Assembly: GCF_042652085.1 (NCBI RefSeq)
Contig: NZ_JBHSJF010000006.1
Coordinates: 1,240,001-1,304,000, forward strand
From: Flaviflagellibacter deserti
GTDB taxonomy: Bacteria > Pseudomonadota > Alphaproteobacteria > Rhizobiales > Methylopilaceae
Direction of reading: 5' to 3'
Length of the DNA: 64,000 nucleotides
The position numbers and the translations under genes are program-made. Within the stretch, counting starts at the first letter, position 1, and each line of letters starts with the position of its first letter. A model generated the notes under the pieces. It was not told where the DNA came from. It did not search any database and worked only from the letters and a program-made list of their open reading frames with translations. Below, in pieces: positions 8,444 to 16,920 of this stretch.

Positions 8444-9213
8444 GCGGTCAGGTTCTTTACACCGTCGAGAACGGCGTCGGCTCGGTCGTCTTTGACCGGC
8501 CCGAGGCGCGCAATGCGATGACCTGGGGCATGTACGCTTCGCTCGGCGAGATCTGCGACCGCATCGCCGAGGACAAGAGCCTGCGCGTGGTGACGTTCCG
8601 CGGCGCGGGCGGCGAGGCCTTCGTCGCCGGCACCGACATCGAGCAGTTCCGCGAGTTCAAGACCGGCGAGGACGGCCTCAAATACGAGACCATCATCGAC
8701 ACCCGTATCGGCCAGATCGAGAGCCTGCCGATTCCCACCATCGCGATTGTCGACGGCTGGGCGATCGGCGGCGGCATGGCGATCGCGGCGGCCTGCGATT
8801 TCCGCGTCGCCACGCCTGCCGCGAAGTTCGGCATCCCGATCGCCCGCACGCTCGGCAATTGCCTGTCGATGGCGAATACCGCGCGCGTCATCGCGGCGGT
8901 CGGCGTGGCGCGCGCAAAGCGCATGCTGATGCTGGCGGAGGTGCTCGGCGCGGAGGAAGCGAAGGCCGCCGGTTTCGTCACCGAGATTGCCGAGCCCTAC
9001 GTCCTCGACGAGCGCGTCGGCGTCATGGTGTCGAAGCTCCTGGCCAACGCGCCGGTGACGATGCGCGTCATCAAGGAAGGCACGCGTCGCATCATCAACG
9101 CAAACCTGCCGGACGGCGACGACCTCGTCGCCGAATGCTACGGCAGCGCCGACTTCAAAATCGGCGTCGAGGCATTCCTCGCCAAACAGAAGCCGGTGTG
9201 GACGGGCGCCTGA
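8440..9213 (+). CDS. Enoyl-CoA hydratase/isomerase (crotonase) family protein
   Basis: A 257-residue crotonase-fold protein. The start is the ATG at 8440 overlapping the previous stop; a longer frame to 8152 only overlaps the CoA-transferase. The oxyanion-hole segments are clear: VAGTDIEQF and GGGMAIAAACDFRVA. The two glutamates used by classical hydratases appear absent: the usual Pro-Glu-Ile segment reads FGIPIA, and the second position falls in AKRMLML. It is therefore probably not a plain enoyl-CoA hydratase and may be a lyase, isomerase, thioesterase or dehalogenase-like member. Co-translation with the CoA-transferase places it one step after CoA activation. Confidence 0.85.
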   Translation: MSGQVLYTVENGVGSVVFDRPEARNAMTWGMYASLGEICDRIAEDKSLRVVTFRGAGGEAFVAGTDIEQFREFKTGEDGLKYETIIDTRIGQIESLPIPTIAIVDGWAIGGGMAIAAACDFRVATPAAKFGIPIARTLGNCLSMANTARVIAAVGVARAKRMLMLAEVLGAEEAKAAGFVTEIAEPYVLDERVGVMVSKLLANAPVTMRVIKEGTRRIINANLPDGDDLVAECYGSADFKIGVEAFLAKQKPVWTGA

Positions 9214-9221
9214 CGGCGCCC
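9204..9221. terminator. Hairpin over the crotonase stop codon
   Basis: GGGCGCC (9204-9210), TGAC, GGCGCCC (9215-9221). The loop contains the stop codon. It lies between convergent genes (the opposing amidase ends at 9233), so it may stop transcription from both sides. It has no T-tract of note. Confidence 0.5.
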
Positions 9222-9232
9222 TTCCCTCATCG

Positions 9233-10153
9233 TCAGGCGAAGGACGCCAGGAGCGACTTCGGCACCTTGCAGATGTAGCTGTATTTCGGATTGACCACCT
9301 GGGTGCAGCGCGCCTCGGCGATCTGGCCGAGCAGCATGTAGGCTTCCGGTTCCGGGATGCCGTATTCGTCGTTCAGCCAGTAGATCATCTCCTGGAAGGC
9401 GATCCGCATCGCATCCTCCAGCGGCCGCGCACAGCCCGTCGTGCAGATATGCGTCGCCGTCTCGATGCGGGGATGGATCAGCCGTTTCGGCGCCTTAGAC
9501 AGCGAGACGCGGACGGTGAGTGTCGCGGCGATCTCGGTCGCGCCCATGCCGTTGGCCTCGCCGTCGCCCTGAATGGCGTGGCAATCGCCGAGGAAGAGGT
9601 GCGCGCCGTCATGCTGGACGCGGAACATAACCGTACTGCCGGTCGTGACTTCCTGGATATCGAGATTGCCGCCATGCGGGCCATTGTCGACGGTGAGCAC
9701 AGCGCCGTGGACCGGCGCGACGCCGATGACACCGATCATCGGCCGGACCGGCAATTTGACCTTGTCGCTCCAGTGGACGAAGCCGTCCTTCACTTCCATC
9801 ACGCGGGTCTGGTGGCCGAACTCCTTGTTCCGCACCCAGTCCGGGAACATGCCGACGCCCGGCCAGAGCGCGGTGAAACCGAGCGTGTCGAGCTTCATGT
9901 CGAGGATCTCGACACTCAGCATGTCGCCTTTCTTGGCGCCCACGATCTCGATCGGCCCGGTCGCGCCGTTGACGAAGGGGAACTCGACGTCATCCGGCGT
10001 CAGCTGCTGCCCGACCGCGCGGATCGTTCCGTCGTTTGCGTTGATGGCGCAGTCGACGACCGCCGTCTCGCCGGGGTTCATCTTCGCCACGAAAGGATGA
10101 TCGGCCGACAGCGCGTATTTGATGTTGCCGATCTTCGGAACGTGCAGCGTCAT
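9233..10153 (-). CDS. Acetamidase/formamidase (FmdA/AmdA family)
   Basis: A 306-residue cytoplasmic amidase that hydrolyses short amides (acetamide, formamide or similar) to the acid and ammonia. Family features are visible: GPIEIVGAKKGDMLSVEI, the DNGPHGGNLDI segment, FLGDCHAIQGDGEANG with the conserved GD-H-QGDGE core, and a C-terminal MLLGQIAEARCTQ segment. It is only distantly similar to the two amidases at 13.6-15.5 kb, so it probably has a different substrate. It is the last gene of a binding protein-ATPase-permease-amidase operon, 28 bases after the permease, so it presumably degrades the compound that transporter brings in. Confidence 0.9.
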   Translation of the reverse strand: MTLHVPKIGNIKYALSADHPFVAKMNPGETAVVDCAINANDGTIRAVGQQLTPDDVEFPFVNGATGPIEIVGAKKGDMLSVEILDMKLDTLGFTALWPGVGMFPDWVRNKEFGHQTRVMEVKDGFVHWSDKVKLPVRPMIGVIGVAPVHGAVLTVDNGPHGGNLDIQEVTTGSTVMFRVQHDGAHLFLGDCHAIQGDGEANGMGATEIAATLTVRVSLSKAPKRLIHPRIETATHICTTGCARPLEDAMRIAFQEMIYWLNDEYGIPEPEAYMLLGQIAEARCTQVVNPKYSYICKVPKSLLASFA

Positions 10154-10181
10154 GGTTCAAACTCTCGAGATTGGTGTTTGG

Positions 10182-11021
10182 TCAGCCGGCGCGGCGCCAC
10201 GGCGTCAGCAGCCGTTCGACGCGTCCGACGATGAAAGTCAGGATCAAGGCGAGCGCGATGGTCGCGACGAGTTCCGCGAACACCTTCGGGATGATGTAGA
10301 GCGAGCCCGCCTTGAAGATCGCGTGGCCGAGGCCCTCCGAGGAGGACATGAACTCGCCGACGATTGCGCCGATCAGCGCGAAGCCGACGGTAAGTTTCAG
10401 TCCGGCGAAAATGTCGGTCAGCGAGGCCGGCACGACGAGCTTGCGGAAGATCTGGAACTTCGAGGCGCCCAGAGTGCGCATCAGGTTGATCTGGTCGTCG
10501 TCGACGCCGGTCGCGCCCTTGTAGGAAGTGACCAGCGCGACGACGACGACCGACAATGTCGACATCGCAATCTTGGAGGCGAGCCCGGTGCCGAACCAGA
10601 TGATGACGATCGGCGCGAGCGCGATGATCGGGATCGAGCCGATTGCGATGATGAAGGGCTGCATGACCCGCGAGATGAAGCGCGAATACCACAGCGCAAG
10701 GCCGAGGGCTGTACCGATGACATTGCCGACGACGAAGCCGAGAACGGTCTCGATGCCGGTGACGTAGGAATCGCGCCAGACGCTGCCGTCCCTGAACATC
10801 TGCGCGAGGTGACCGCCGATGGCAGACGGCGAACCGAACATGAAGGCTGCCTGGCTGCTTGCACTGGTCGCCCATTGCCAGAGCGCAAGTCCGGCGACGA
10901 GCAGGAGGAGCTGGGCGGCAGTCACCGCCGCAGCCATCCGCAAGGTGCGGGCGCGCGTCTTGCGGAGTTCCGCGGCGAGACGGTCTTCGCCGGTCATCTT
11001 CTGGGGTGTCTCGTGCATCAT
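10182..11021 (-). CDS. ABC transporter permease, NitT/TauT (SsuC) type
   Basis: A 279-residue membrane protein with six hydrophobic segments (first at about residues 30-52). The ATPase-docking EAA loop reads NLMRTLGASKFQIFRKLVVPAS near residues 180-201. Length and loop match SsuC/TauC-type permeases. The start overlaps the ATPase gene by four bases; an ATG one codon later is equally possible. Substrate is set by the binding protein encoded first in the operon and is probably an amide, as the operon ends with an amidase. Confidence 0.9.
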   Translation of the reverse strand: MMHETPQKMTGEDRLAAELRKTRARTLRMAAAVTAAQLLLLVAGLALWQWATSASSQAAFMFGSPSAIGGHLAQMFRDGSVWRDSYVTGIETVLGFVVGNVIGTALGLALWYSRFISRVMQPFIIAIGSIPIIALAPIVIIWFGTGLASKIAMSTLSVVVVALVTSYKGATGVDDDQINLMRTLGASKFQIFRKLVVPASLTDIFAGLKLTVGFALIGAIVGEFMSSSEGLGHAIFKAGSLYIIPKVFAELVATIALALILTFIVGRVERLLTPWRRAG

Positions 11022-11851
11022 TGGCGCGCCACGTCCAAATCGGCCCAGATCTGCCTGACATAATCGACGAAGCGCGGGCTCTCGCGGGCGGCGATCATGT
11101 CGGCACGTTCGACGCCGAGATCGATCGCATAGGTCTTCTTCACCCGCGTAGGGCGCTTCGACAGAACGATGACGCGGTCGGAGACCGAGACCGCCTCCTC
11201 GATGTCATGGGTGATGAGCAGCGCCGAGCGGCCGCTATCGCGGACGAGATTCACGGTGTCGCTCTCGATCACGAGCTTGGTCTGGAAATCGAGCGCGGCG
11301 AACGGCTCGTCGAGGAGCAGCACTTCAGGATCGTTGACCAAAGTCCGCGCCAGGGCCACGCGCTGGCGCATGCCGCCGGACAGGGTCGATGGATAGGCGT
11401 CGGCGAAGCCGTGCAGGCCGAGCTGGTCGAGCATCGCGCGGGCGCGATCTTCCGCCTGCACCGCCGACACGCGGCGGATTTCGAGCCCGAGCATGACGTT
11501 GCTCAAGGCCGTCCGCCACTGAAACAGGAGGTCCTTCTGCAACATGTAGCCGACATTGGCCGGCTGGCCGGAGATCGCGGCGCCGTGCCAGCGCACGGTG
11601 CCTGTGTCCGGCGGGATCAGTCCGCAGAGCACGTTGAGCAAAGTGGTCTTGCCGCAACCGGACGGGCCGACGACGCTGACGATCTCGCCGCGGTTCAGCG
11701 TCAGGCTGATATCGCCGATGACCGGCACAACGGCCTGGCTTCCGACATAACTTTTCGAAACCCCCAGGACTTCAAGCGGCGCCGCAGACAGAGGCGACTG
11801 CGGCGCCGTTCCTGAATGGAGGCTGGCGTGAACGGCCTCCATCTGGATCAT
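11018..11851 (-). CDS. ABC transporter ATP-binding protein, NitT/TauT (SsuB) type
   Basis: A 277-residue cytoplasmic ATPase. Walker A is GPSGCGKTTLLN, the Q-loop lies in GYMLQKDLLFQW, the signature is LSGGMRQRVALAR and Walker B is VLLLDEPFAALD, followed by the H-loop LLITHDIEEA. Residues 1-25 form an unusual leader before the first strand. It overlaps its neighbours by four bases on each side, giving a tight binding protein-ATPase-permease unit. Confidence 0.93.
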   Translation of the reverse strand: MIQMEAVHASLHSGTAPQSPLSAAPLEVLGVSKSYVGSQAVVPVIGDISLTLNRGEIVSVVGPSGCGKTTLLNVLCGLIPPDTGTVRWHGAAISGQPANVGYMLQKDLLFQWRTALSNVMLGLEIRRVSAVQAEDRARAMLDQLGLHGFADAYPSTLSGGMRQRVALARTLVNDPEVLLLDEPFAALDFQTKLVIESDTVNLVRDSGRSALLITHDIEEAVSVSDRVIVLSKRPTRVKKTYAIDLGVERADMIAARESPRFVDYVRQIWADLDVARQ

Positions 11852-12861
11852 CCGAGCGAGGCTATCGCCTTCTCAGCGAACGAATTGTCGATGATGTCGC
11901 TGAAGGCCACCGTGCCCTTGATGTTCTTGAGGTAGACCTGCATGTCCATCAGGTTCTTCCACTGGTCTTCCATCGTCTTCACCGACTGGGCCGGGATCTT
12001 GTACTGAAGCTCGGCGTCGATCGCCTTGTCGACGACGTCACCCGGAAGATCGGGGAATTCCTTGCGCGCGACTTCCTTCGCGAAAGCCGGATCGGCGTAG
12101 GTCTTGCGCGAGGATTCCTCGAACGCGGTGACGAGCGCCTGCACCATCTCCGGGTCCTTCTTGATCGTCGAAGGCAGCACCATGATGCCGGTGTTGCAGA
12201 ACGGGCCGATATAGTTCGAGAAGTCGAACACGACCTTCGAGCCCTGCGCCTCGGCGGCAGCGACGCTCGGCTGATAGGCGACCGCCATGTCGGCCTGGCC
12301 GGCGAGCATCGCGCCGATCTCGGTGCCCGGGTTCACCGGCACAATCGTGACGTCGGTGCCGAGCTTGAGCCCGGCCTTCTCCACCATGCGCTTGGTGACG
12401 GAGAAGTTGGTGTTCGGCTCGGGCGAGGTGACGACCTTCTTGCCCTTCAGCATCGTCGGGTCGGTGAAAGGCTCGAGGGTCTTCGACACGCCGAAATAAT
12501 GGGCCCGCTGCACGACCGTGCCGACGACGACGCCGGGGCCGCCGTTCTCGCGCGAGATCTGCGCCATGGTGGCGTCGCCGATGGCGAAATCGGCGGAGCC
12601 GCCGAGGACAGCGGCGAAGGTCTGGGTGTCGCCGCCGGCGGCGCTGACCTTCATGTCGAGACCGTGCTTTTTGAAGATGCCGGCGTGCATGCCGACATAG
12701 AGGTTGATGTAGCCGAGATTGTGCACGGCTTCGCTGAAGTTCACGGTCTTCAGACCTGCAGCCGAAGCACGGCTGATCAGCGCGGGCGAAGCAAGCCCGG
12801 CGACAGCGGCGGCCGTCGAAACCTTGAGGAATGACCGGCGGTCAAGACGCCCATCTTTCAT
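11848..12861 (-). CDS. ABC transporter substrate-binding protein, NMT1/SsuA type, Tat signal
   Basis: A 337-residue periplasmic binding protein. The N-terminus has a twin-arginine motif (DRRSFLK, residues 7-13) and then a hydrophobic stretch ending RASAAG, so it is probably exported folded. The mature part has NLGYINLYVGMHAGIFKKHG, which matches the NMT1/SsuA/TauA pattern for the first lobe. It is the first gene of the binding protein-ATPase-permease-amidase operon. The amidase suggests an amide or other nitrogen compound; family members also bind sulfonates, nitrate, pyrimidine precursors and urea derivatives, so this is inference. Confidence 0.9.
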   Translation of the reverse strand: MKDGRLDRRSFLKVSTAAAVAGLASPALISRASAAGLKTVNFSEAVHNLGYINLYVGMHAGIFKKHGLDMKVSAAGGDTQTFAAVLGGSADFAIGDATMAQISRENGGPGVVVGTVVQRAHYFGVSKTLEPFTDPTMLKGKKVVTSPEPNTNFSVTKRMVEKAGLKLGTDVTIVPVNPGTEIGAMLAGQADMAVAYQPSVAAAEAQGSKVVFDFSNYIGPFCNTGIMVLPSTIKKDPEMVQALVTAFEESSRKTYADPAFAKEVARKEFPDLPGDVVDKAIDAELQYKIPAQSVKTMEDQWKNLMDMQVYLKNIKGTVAFSDIIDNSFAEKAIASLG

Positions 12862-12880
12862 TGAAAAACCTCCGGAAAAG

Positions 12881-12910
12881 TGACGCCGCGTTCCGGCGTG
12901 GATGGCGTCA
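12881..12910 (-). promoter_or_regulatory. Inverted repeat in the leader of the binding-protein operon
   Basis: TGACGCC (12881-12887) and GGCGTCA (12904-12910) with a 16-base spacer, 20 bases upstream of the start at 12861. It could be an operator or an mRNA leader stem. The rest of 12862-13122 shows nothing I can name; I found no guanidine-riboswitch core in it. Confidence 0.35.
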
Positions 12911-13122
12911 TGATGACCCTCCGGCCCGGTCGCTCAAGGCCAAGATATTCGCTGTCTCCCGAGGGATTTGACGCATTCGTGGCCAAATCGCCGGCATTCG
13001 CAGTCTCAGGTTGCCGGAGGCGATGTCCGCACCGACTGAATTATGAATTCCGGCCGGTCATACTGGCGAGAGTGCCATTAAGCGCCTTCGGCACCGGCTA
13101 ACTTTTGAGCAGCGATTGCCTA

Positions 13123-13476
13123 TCAGGGACGCGCCCGCAGGGAGGCGTAGTAGAGCATCCCGCCGCGCGAACTCGGCGCACCGCCGTGGTGGTCCTGTTC
13201 CTGAACAGGCGATGGCGCGGCCGATCCCCTCGGCCGCGCCATGCCAGGCCCCCGCACCAGATCTTCCAGCACCGCCCGCAGGCGGCGGTTTTCGATCTGG
13301 AGCGCCCGCATCTCTGAAAGTTCGGCCGGCTCCATGCCGTTGAAGCGCTGGCGCCAGCGATAGAACGTGCGCATGGAAACCGCCGCGGTGCGGCAGATCT
13401 CCGAGACAGGCGTTCCACCGTCCGCCTCACGCAGGAGGCGGATGATCTCGTCGTCCGTAAATTGGGAGCGTCTCAT
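13123..13476 (-). CDS. Orphan IS3 OrfA-like HTH protein, possibly domesticated as a regulator
   Basis: A 117-residue protein. Residues 1-50 are a transposase-type helix-turn-helix of the IS3 OrfA class (MRRSQFTDDEIIRLLREAD, then VSMRTFYRWRQRF), and residues 52-75 form a short leucine-zipper-like helix (IENRRLRAVLEDL). After that the chain is Arg/Pro/Gly-rich and looks unstructured. No OrfB with a DDE catalytic core, no slippery frameshift run and no terminal repeats are present. It starts 112 bases from, and divergent to, an amidase gene, which is the layout of a dedicated regulator. A second, clearly related copy stands at 21178. It may be a decayed IS fragment or a captured DNA-binding protein. 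Confidence 0.65.
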   Translation of the reverse strand: MRRSQFTDDEIIRLLREADGGTPVSEICRTAAVSMRTFYRWRQRFNGMEPAELSEMRALQIENRRLRAVLEDLVRGPGMARPRGSAAPSPVQEQDHHGGAPSSRGGMLYYASLRARP

Positions 13477-13498
13477 ACTCGTGCCCCAAAATGCGATA

Positions 13499-13527
13499 CC
13501 GGTGGGCAGCGAACTGCCTCATATAAT
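13499..13527 (+). promoter_or_regulatory. Predicted amidase promoter with inverted repeat
   Basis: A good -10 box TATAAT (13522-13527) is preceded directly by the perfect inverted repeat GGCAG-CGAA-CTGCC (13505-13518). There is no clear -35 box, which suits an activator-dependent promoter. The adjoining CCGGTGGGCA (13499-13508) is matched with one change by CCGGTAGGCA at 21004-21013, in the other divergent region that carries an OrfA-like gene. Confidence 0.45.
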
Positions 13528-13588
13528 CGAAGCAAGAAGCGCGCCGGATGTTTGGCATCCAAGCTGCATCAAGGCGCTAGGGGAACAT

Positions 13589-14527
13589 ATGTCGAGGCGA
13601 CACGAGATACCGGCCACGCCGGAGAACATGGTCTGGGGGTATCTCGATTCAAACATCGCCCCGATTCTCGAAGTCGATTCCGGCGATGTGGTCACGCTGC
13701 ACTCGTTTCCGGCGGGCGGTGAGGATGTACTGCCTCCCGATGCCTCACGCGTAAGCCCGGAATATCGCAAGGCACTGGACAGCATGGCGCCCGGTCCAGG
13801 CCCGCATTTCATCACCGGCCCGGTGCATGTGCGCGGCGCTCGCGTCGGGTCGGTGCTGCAGGTCGACATCCTCGATGTCCAGATCACGCAGGATTGGGGC
13901 TTCGTCGCTCTGCTGCCGCTGACCGGCACCCTGCCCGGCGAATTCCAGGACTATGCGATGATCCACCCGAGGATCGATCGCCAGCGCGGCACCGCAACCA
14001 TGCCGTGGGGGACCGAGATCGCGCTCGATCCATTCTTCGGCATCATCGCCACCGCGCCGCCACCCGCCTGGGGCCGCGTCGGCTCGCCGGTGCCGCGCGT
14101 CTTCGGCGGCAATATGGACAACAAGGAACTCAGGCCGGGTTCGACGCTATACCTCCCGGTCTTCAACGAAGGCGCCCTCTTCTATGCCGGCGACGGCCAC
14201 GCCGTGCAGGGCGACGGCGAGGTCTGCATCACCGCGCTCGAGACCGGCGTATCGGGCTCGTTCCGGCTGACGGTGCGGGAGGACATGTCGCTCACCTGGC
14301 CGTTCGCGGAGAACGCCACGCATCTGATCTCGATCGGCCTTGACGAAGACCTCGACGATGCCGCCCGGCAGGCCGTCCGCGAGATGATCAGGCATGTCTG
14401 CCAGCGTTCGAAGATGACGCCGAACGAGGCCTATATGATGTGCTCGCTCGTCGGAAATCTGAGGATCACGCAGATGGTCGACGGCAACAAAGGCGTGCAC
14501 ATGATGTTCCCGAAGGCCTATCTCTGA
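13589..14527 (+). CDS. Formamidase/acetamidase paralogue 1 (FmdA family)
   Basis: A 312-residue amidase, likely for formamide or other short amides. An open frame reaches back to 13367, but the ATG at 13589 has AGGGGA upstream and its N-terminus (MSRRHEIPATPENM) matches that of the paralogue at 15497. Conserved FmdA features are present: HSFPAGG, HFITGPVHVRG, the AGDGHAVQGDGEVC core and a C-terminal MMCSLVGNLRITQ. It is roughly 70-75% identical by eye to the convergent neighbour and only distantly related to the amidase at 9233. It is transcribed alone, divergent from an OrfA-like gene and convergent with its twin, whose stop lies 28 bases away. Confidence 0.9.
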   Translation: MSRRHEIPATPENMVWGYLDSNIAPILEVDSGDVVTLHSFPAGGEDVLPPDASRVSPEYRKALDSMAPGPGPHFITGPVHVRGARVGSVLQVDILDVQITQDWGFVALLPLTGTLPGEFQDYAMIHPRIDRQRGTATMPWGTEIALDPFFGIIATAPPPAWGRVGSPVPRVFGGNMDNKELRPGSTLYLPVFNEGALFYAGDGHAVQGDGEVCITALETGVSGSFRLTVREDMSLTWPFAENATHLISIGLDEDLDDAARQAVREMIRHVCQRSKMTPNEAYMMCSLVGNLRITQMVDGNKGVHMMFPKAYL

Positions 14528-14555
14528 GGCCTCCGGGACGCATTCGAACGGGACG

Positions 14556-15497
14556 TCAGAGGACGGATTTGGCGAGCATCATGTGCACGCCCTTGTTCCC
14601 ATCCACGGTCTGGGTCACGCGCAGGTTCCCCGCCAGCGAACACAGCATGTAGGCCTGGTTCCGGTTGAGATTGGTGCGCTCGCAGATGTGTTTCACCATC
14701 TCGCGCACGGCCTGCTTCATCGCATCGTCGAGGTCTTCGTCGAGGCCGATCGAGATCAGATGCGTCTTGTTCTCGGCGAACGGAAAGTCGTAGCGGAGAT
14801 CCTTGCGGACGGTCAGGCGGAAGCTGCCGCTGAGGCCGGTTTCGAGCGCGGTGATGCAGACCTCGCCGTCGCCCTGCACGCCGTGGCCGTCGCCTGCGTA
14901 GAACAGAGCGCCCTTGTTGTAGATCGGCAGATAGAGCGTCGTGCCGGGCTTCAGCTCCTTGTTGTCCATATTGCCGCCGAAGCTGCGCGGCACCGGCGAG
15001 CCGACGCGGCCCCAGGCCGGCGGCGGCGCGGTGGCGATGATGCCGAAGAACGGATCGAGCTCGATCTCGGTCCCCCACGGCATAATGCAGACATTGCGGT
15101 CATGATCGACCTTGGGATGGATCGTCTCGTAGTCGGTGAACTCGTCCGGCAGCGTGCCGAGCAGCGGCAGGATGGCGACGAAGCCCCAATCCTGATTGAC
15201 CTTGGCATCGATGATGTCGACCTGCAGCACATCACCTGGCTCCGCGCCGCGCACGTAGACCGGGCCGGTGATGAAGTGTGGCCCGCCTCCCTGCTGGAGC
15301 GCGTTCAGCGCGTTCGTGTAGGCCTCCGGCACTTCCAGATCGCCGTTCGGCGGCAGCGCTTCGGGCCCGCCGGCCGGGAACGAGTGCAGCCGCACCACAT
15401 CTCCCGAATTGACCTCCAGCACCGGCTCGCGCTGGCTGTCGAGATAGCCCCAGACCATGTTCTCGGGCGTGGCGGGGATCTCGTAGCTGCGGGACAT
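14556..15497 (-). CDS. fmdA: Formamidase/acetamidase paralogue 2 (FmdA family)
   Basis: A 313-residue amidase closely similar to the one at 13589. The true start is the ATG at 15497 with AAGGAGAG seven bases upstream; the open frame to 16241 is a shadow over the ATPase gene. The conserved AGDGHGVQGDGEVC core, HFITGPVYVRG and MLCSLAGNLRVTQ are intact. It is the last gene of an operon with a five-gene urea/short-chain-amide ABC importer. That pairing matches the fmdA-fmdDEF arrangement described in methylotrophs, so formamide (or urea-like amides) is the likely substrate, with ammonia as the product used by the cell. Confidence 0.9.
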   Translation of the reverse strand: MSRSYEIPATPENMVWGYLDSQREPVLEVNSGDVVRLHSFPAGGPEALPPNGDLEVPEAYTNALNALQQGGGPHFITGPVYVRGAEPGDVLQVDIIDAKVNQDWGFVAILPLLGTLPDEFTDYETIHPKVDHDRNVCIMPWGTEIELDPFFGIIATAPPPAWGRVGSPVPRSFGGNMDNKELKPGTTLYLPIYNKGALFYAGDGHGVQGDGEVCITALETGLSGSFRLTVRKDLRYDFPFAENKTHLISIGLDEDLDDAMKQAVREMVKHICERTNLNRNQAYMLCSLAGNLRVTQTVDGNKGVHMMLAKSVL

Positions 15498-15514
15498 TAT
15501 TCTCTCCTTGGAAC

Positions 15515-16204
15515 TCAAACGGCGATGTAGCGGGACAGGGAAGCGTGGGTCATGGCCTCGCCGCTCCCCTGCTCGATGACGGCGCCACGCGACAGCACGG
15601 CAAAGCCGTCGGCGAGGCGGATCGCGAAATCGAGGTATTGCTCGACGAGAAGGATCGACATCCGCCCCTTCAGCGAGGCGATGGCGGCTTCGATCGTCTT
15701 GACGATGGACGGCTGGATGCCCTCGGTCGGCTCGTCGAGGATGAGGAGCTTCGGCCGGGTGACAAGCGCGCGCGCGATGGCGAGCTGCTGCTGCTGGCCG
15801 CCGCTGAGCTGGCCGCCTGTGCGGTGCCAGAACTCCTTGAGGATCGGAAACAGCGCGACCGCTTCGTCGATGCCGTCGCTGCCCGTTCGGTGGGCGCGCG
15901 CGGCGGCCAGCACGTTCTCGCGGACGCTCAGTTCGGGGAAGATTTCGCGACCCTGCGGGACATAGGCGAGGCCATGCTGTGAGCGGCGATGCGGCGACCA
16001 GTTGGTGATGTCGGCACCGTCGAACGAGATCGAACCGGAGGTCGGCGGCAGCACGCCCATCAGGCAGCGCAACAGAGTGGTCTTCCCTGCCCCGTTGCGG
16101 CCGAGAACGGCGAGGCACGCGCCGTCGTCGACGTTCAGCGAGACGTTCCGGAGCACCTGGGCGCTGCCGTAGTGCTGTTCGAGGTTCTGGACGACGAGAG
16201 CCAT
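15515..16204 (-). CDS. Branched-chain-type ABC ATPase, UrtE/LivF-like
   Basis: A 229-residue cytoplasmic ATPase. It starts at 16204 (MALVVQNLEQHYG); the frame to 16999 is a shadow. Walker A is GRNGAGKTTLLRC, the Q-loop lies in AYVPQGREIFPEL, the signature is LSGGQQQQLAIAR and Walker B is LLILDEPTEGIQPS. The GREIFPELSVREN stretch is typical of LivF/UrtE. It pairs with the UrtD-like ATPase, two bases upstream, to power uptake of amide or urea. The amidase gene follows 17 bases later. Confidence 0.92.
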   Translation of the reverse strand: MALVVQNLEQHYGSAQVLRNVSLNVDDGACLAVLGRNGAGKTTLLRCLMGVLPPTSGSISFDGADITNWSPHRRSQHGLAYVPQGREIFPELSVRENVLAAARAHRTGSDGIDEAVALFPILKEFWHRTGGQLSGGQQQQLAIARALVTRPKLLILDEPTEGIQPSIVKTIEAAIASLKGRMSILLVEQYLDFAIRLADGFAVLSRGAVIEQGSGEAMTHASLSRYIAV

Positions 16205-16206
16205 CG

Positions 16207-16920
16207 TCAGCGCCCCAGATAGACTTCGATGACGCGCGCATCCTCGCGGACGCGGCTCATCGGGCCTTCGAACAGGGTCCGCCCCTCGTGGAGCACCGTC
16301 ACCTTGTCGGCGATCTCCTCGACGAAGCCCATATCGTGCTCGACCACGACGATCGCGCGGTCCGGACGGCGAAGCGCGCGAATGAGCGCGGCGGTGCGCT
16401 GGCGTTCCTCGTCGGTCAGGCCGGCGACCGGCTCGTCGAGCATCAGGATCTTCGGATCGGAGGCGAGCACCATTCCGATCTCGAGCCATTGCTTCTGGCC
16501 ATGCGCGAGGGTCCCGGCCGGCCGGTCGGCGAGCTCGGTCAGGTTGACCATTGCGAGCACCTCGTCGATCCGGCCGGAGGGAGCCTTGGCGACCGGGACG
16601 CCCAGCCCGAGTTCGATGTTCTCGCGGACGGTGAGCACCTCGAAGACGCTTGGTTTCTGGAACTTGCGGCGCACGCCCTTGCGGGCAATCTGCGCCTCGC
16701 TCAGTCCTATGAGGTCGGTATCGTCCAGCACGATGCGGCCGGCCTTCGCGGGTGTGACGCCGGCGACGACGTTGAGCACGGTCGACTTGCCCGCGCCGTT
16801 CGGCCCGATCAGCGCGCGGACCTCGCCGTAGTCGATGGCGAGCGAGAGATTGTCGACGGCGCGGAATCGGCCGAATTCCACCTCCAGCCCGTCGATGACG
16901 AGAGCCGTGCCGCCGCTCAT
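16207..16920 (-). CDS. Branched-chain-type ABC ATPase, UrtD/LivG-like
   Basis: A 237-residue ATPase starting at 16920 (MSGGTALVIDGLEVEF), overlapping the permease gene by four bases. Walker A is GPNGAGKSTVLN. The signature region reads LAHGQKQWLEIGMVLA instead of LSGGQ, which is normal for UrtD, where the signature is AHGQKQWLEI. Walker B is ILMLDEPVAGLTDEE. That UrtD-type signature, rather than a LivG one, is the best single clue that this importer belongs to the urea/short-chain-amide group. Confidence 0.92.
   Translation of the reverse strand: MSGGTALVIDGLEVEFGRFRAVDNLSLAIDYGEVRALIGPNGAGKSTVLNVVAGVTPAKAGRIVLDDTDLIGLSEAQIARKGVRRKFQKPSVFEVLTVRENIELGLGVPVAKAPSGRIDEVLAMVNLTELADRPAGTLAHGQKQWLEIGMVLASDPKILMLDEPVAGLTDEERQRTAALIRALRRPDRAIVVVEHDMGFVEEIADKVTVLHEGRTLFEGPMSRVREDARVIEVYLGR

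Noticed and set aside
12862..13122. Guanidine (ykkC-type) riboswitch ahead of the NitT/TauT-type operon
   Set aside because: The conserved ykkC core segments could not be found on either strand; only a simple inverted repeat is present.
13367..13588. N-terminal extension of the first amidase
   Set aside because: It runs through the OrfA-like gene and the promoter. The paralogue starts at the position matching 13589.
14556..16241. A 561-residue frame fusing the amidase with an Arg-rich N-terminal part
   Set aside because: The extension overlaps the UrtE-like ATPase in another frame and has shadow composition. The ATG at 15497 has a strong ribosome binding site.
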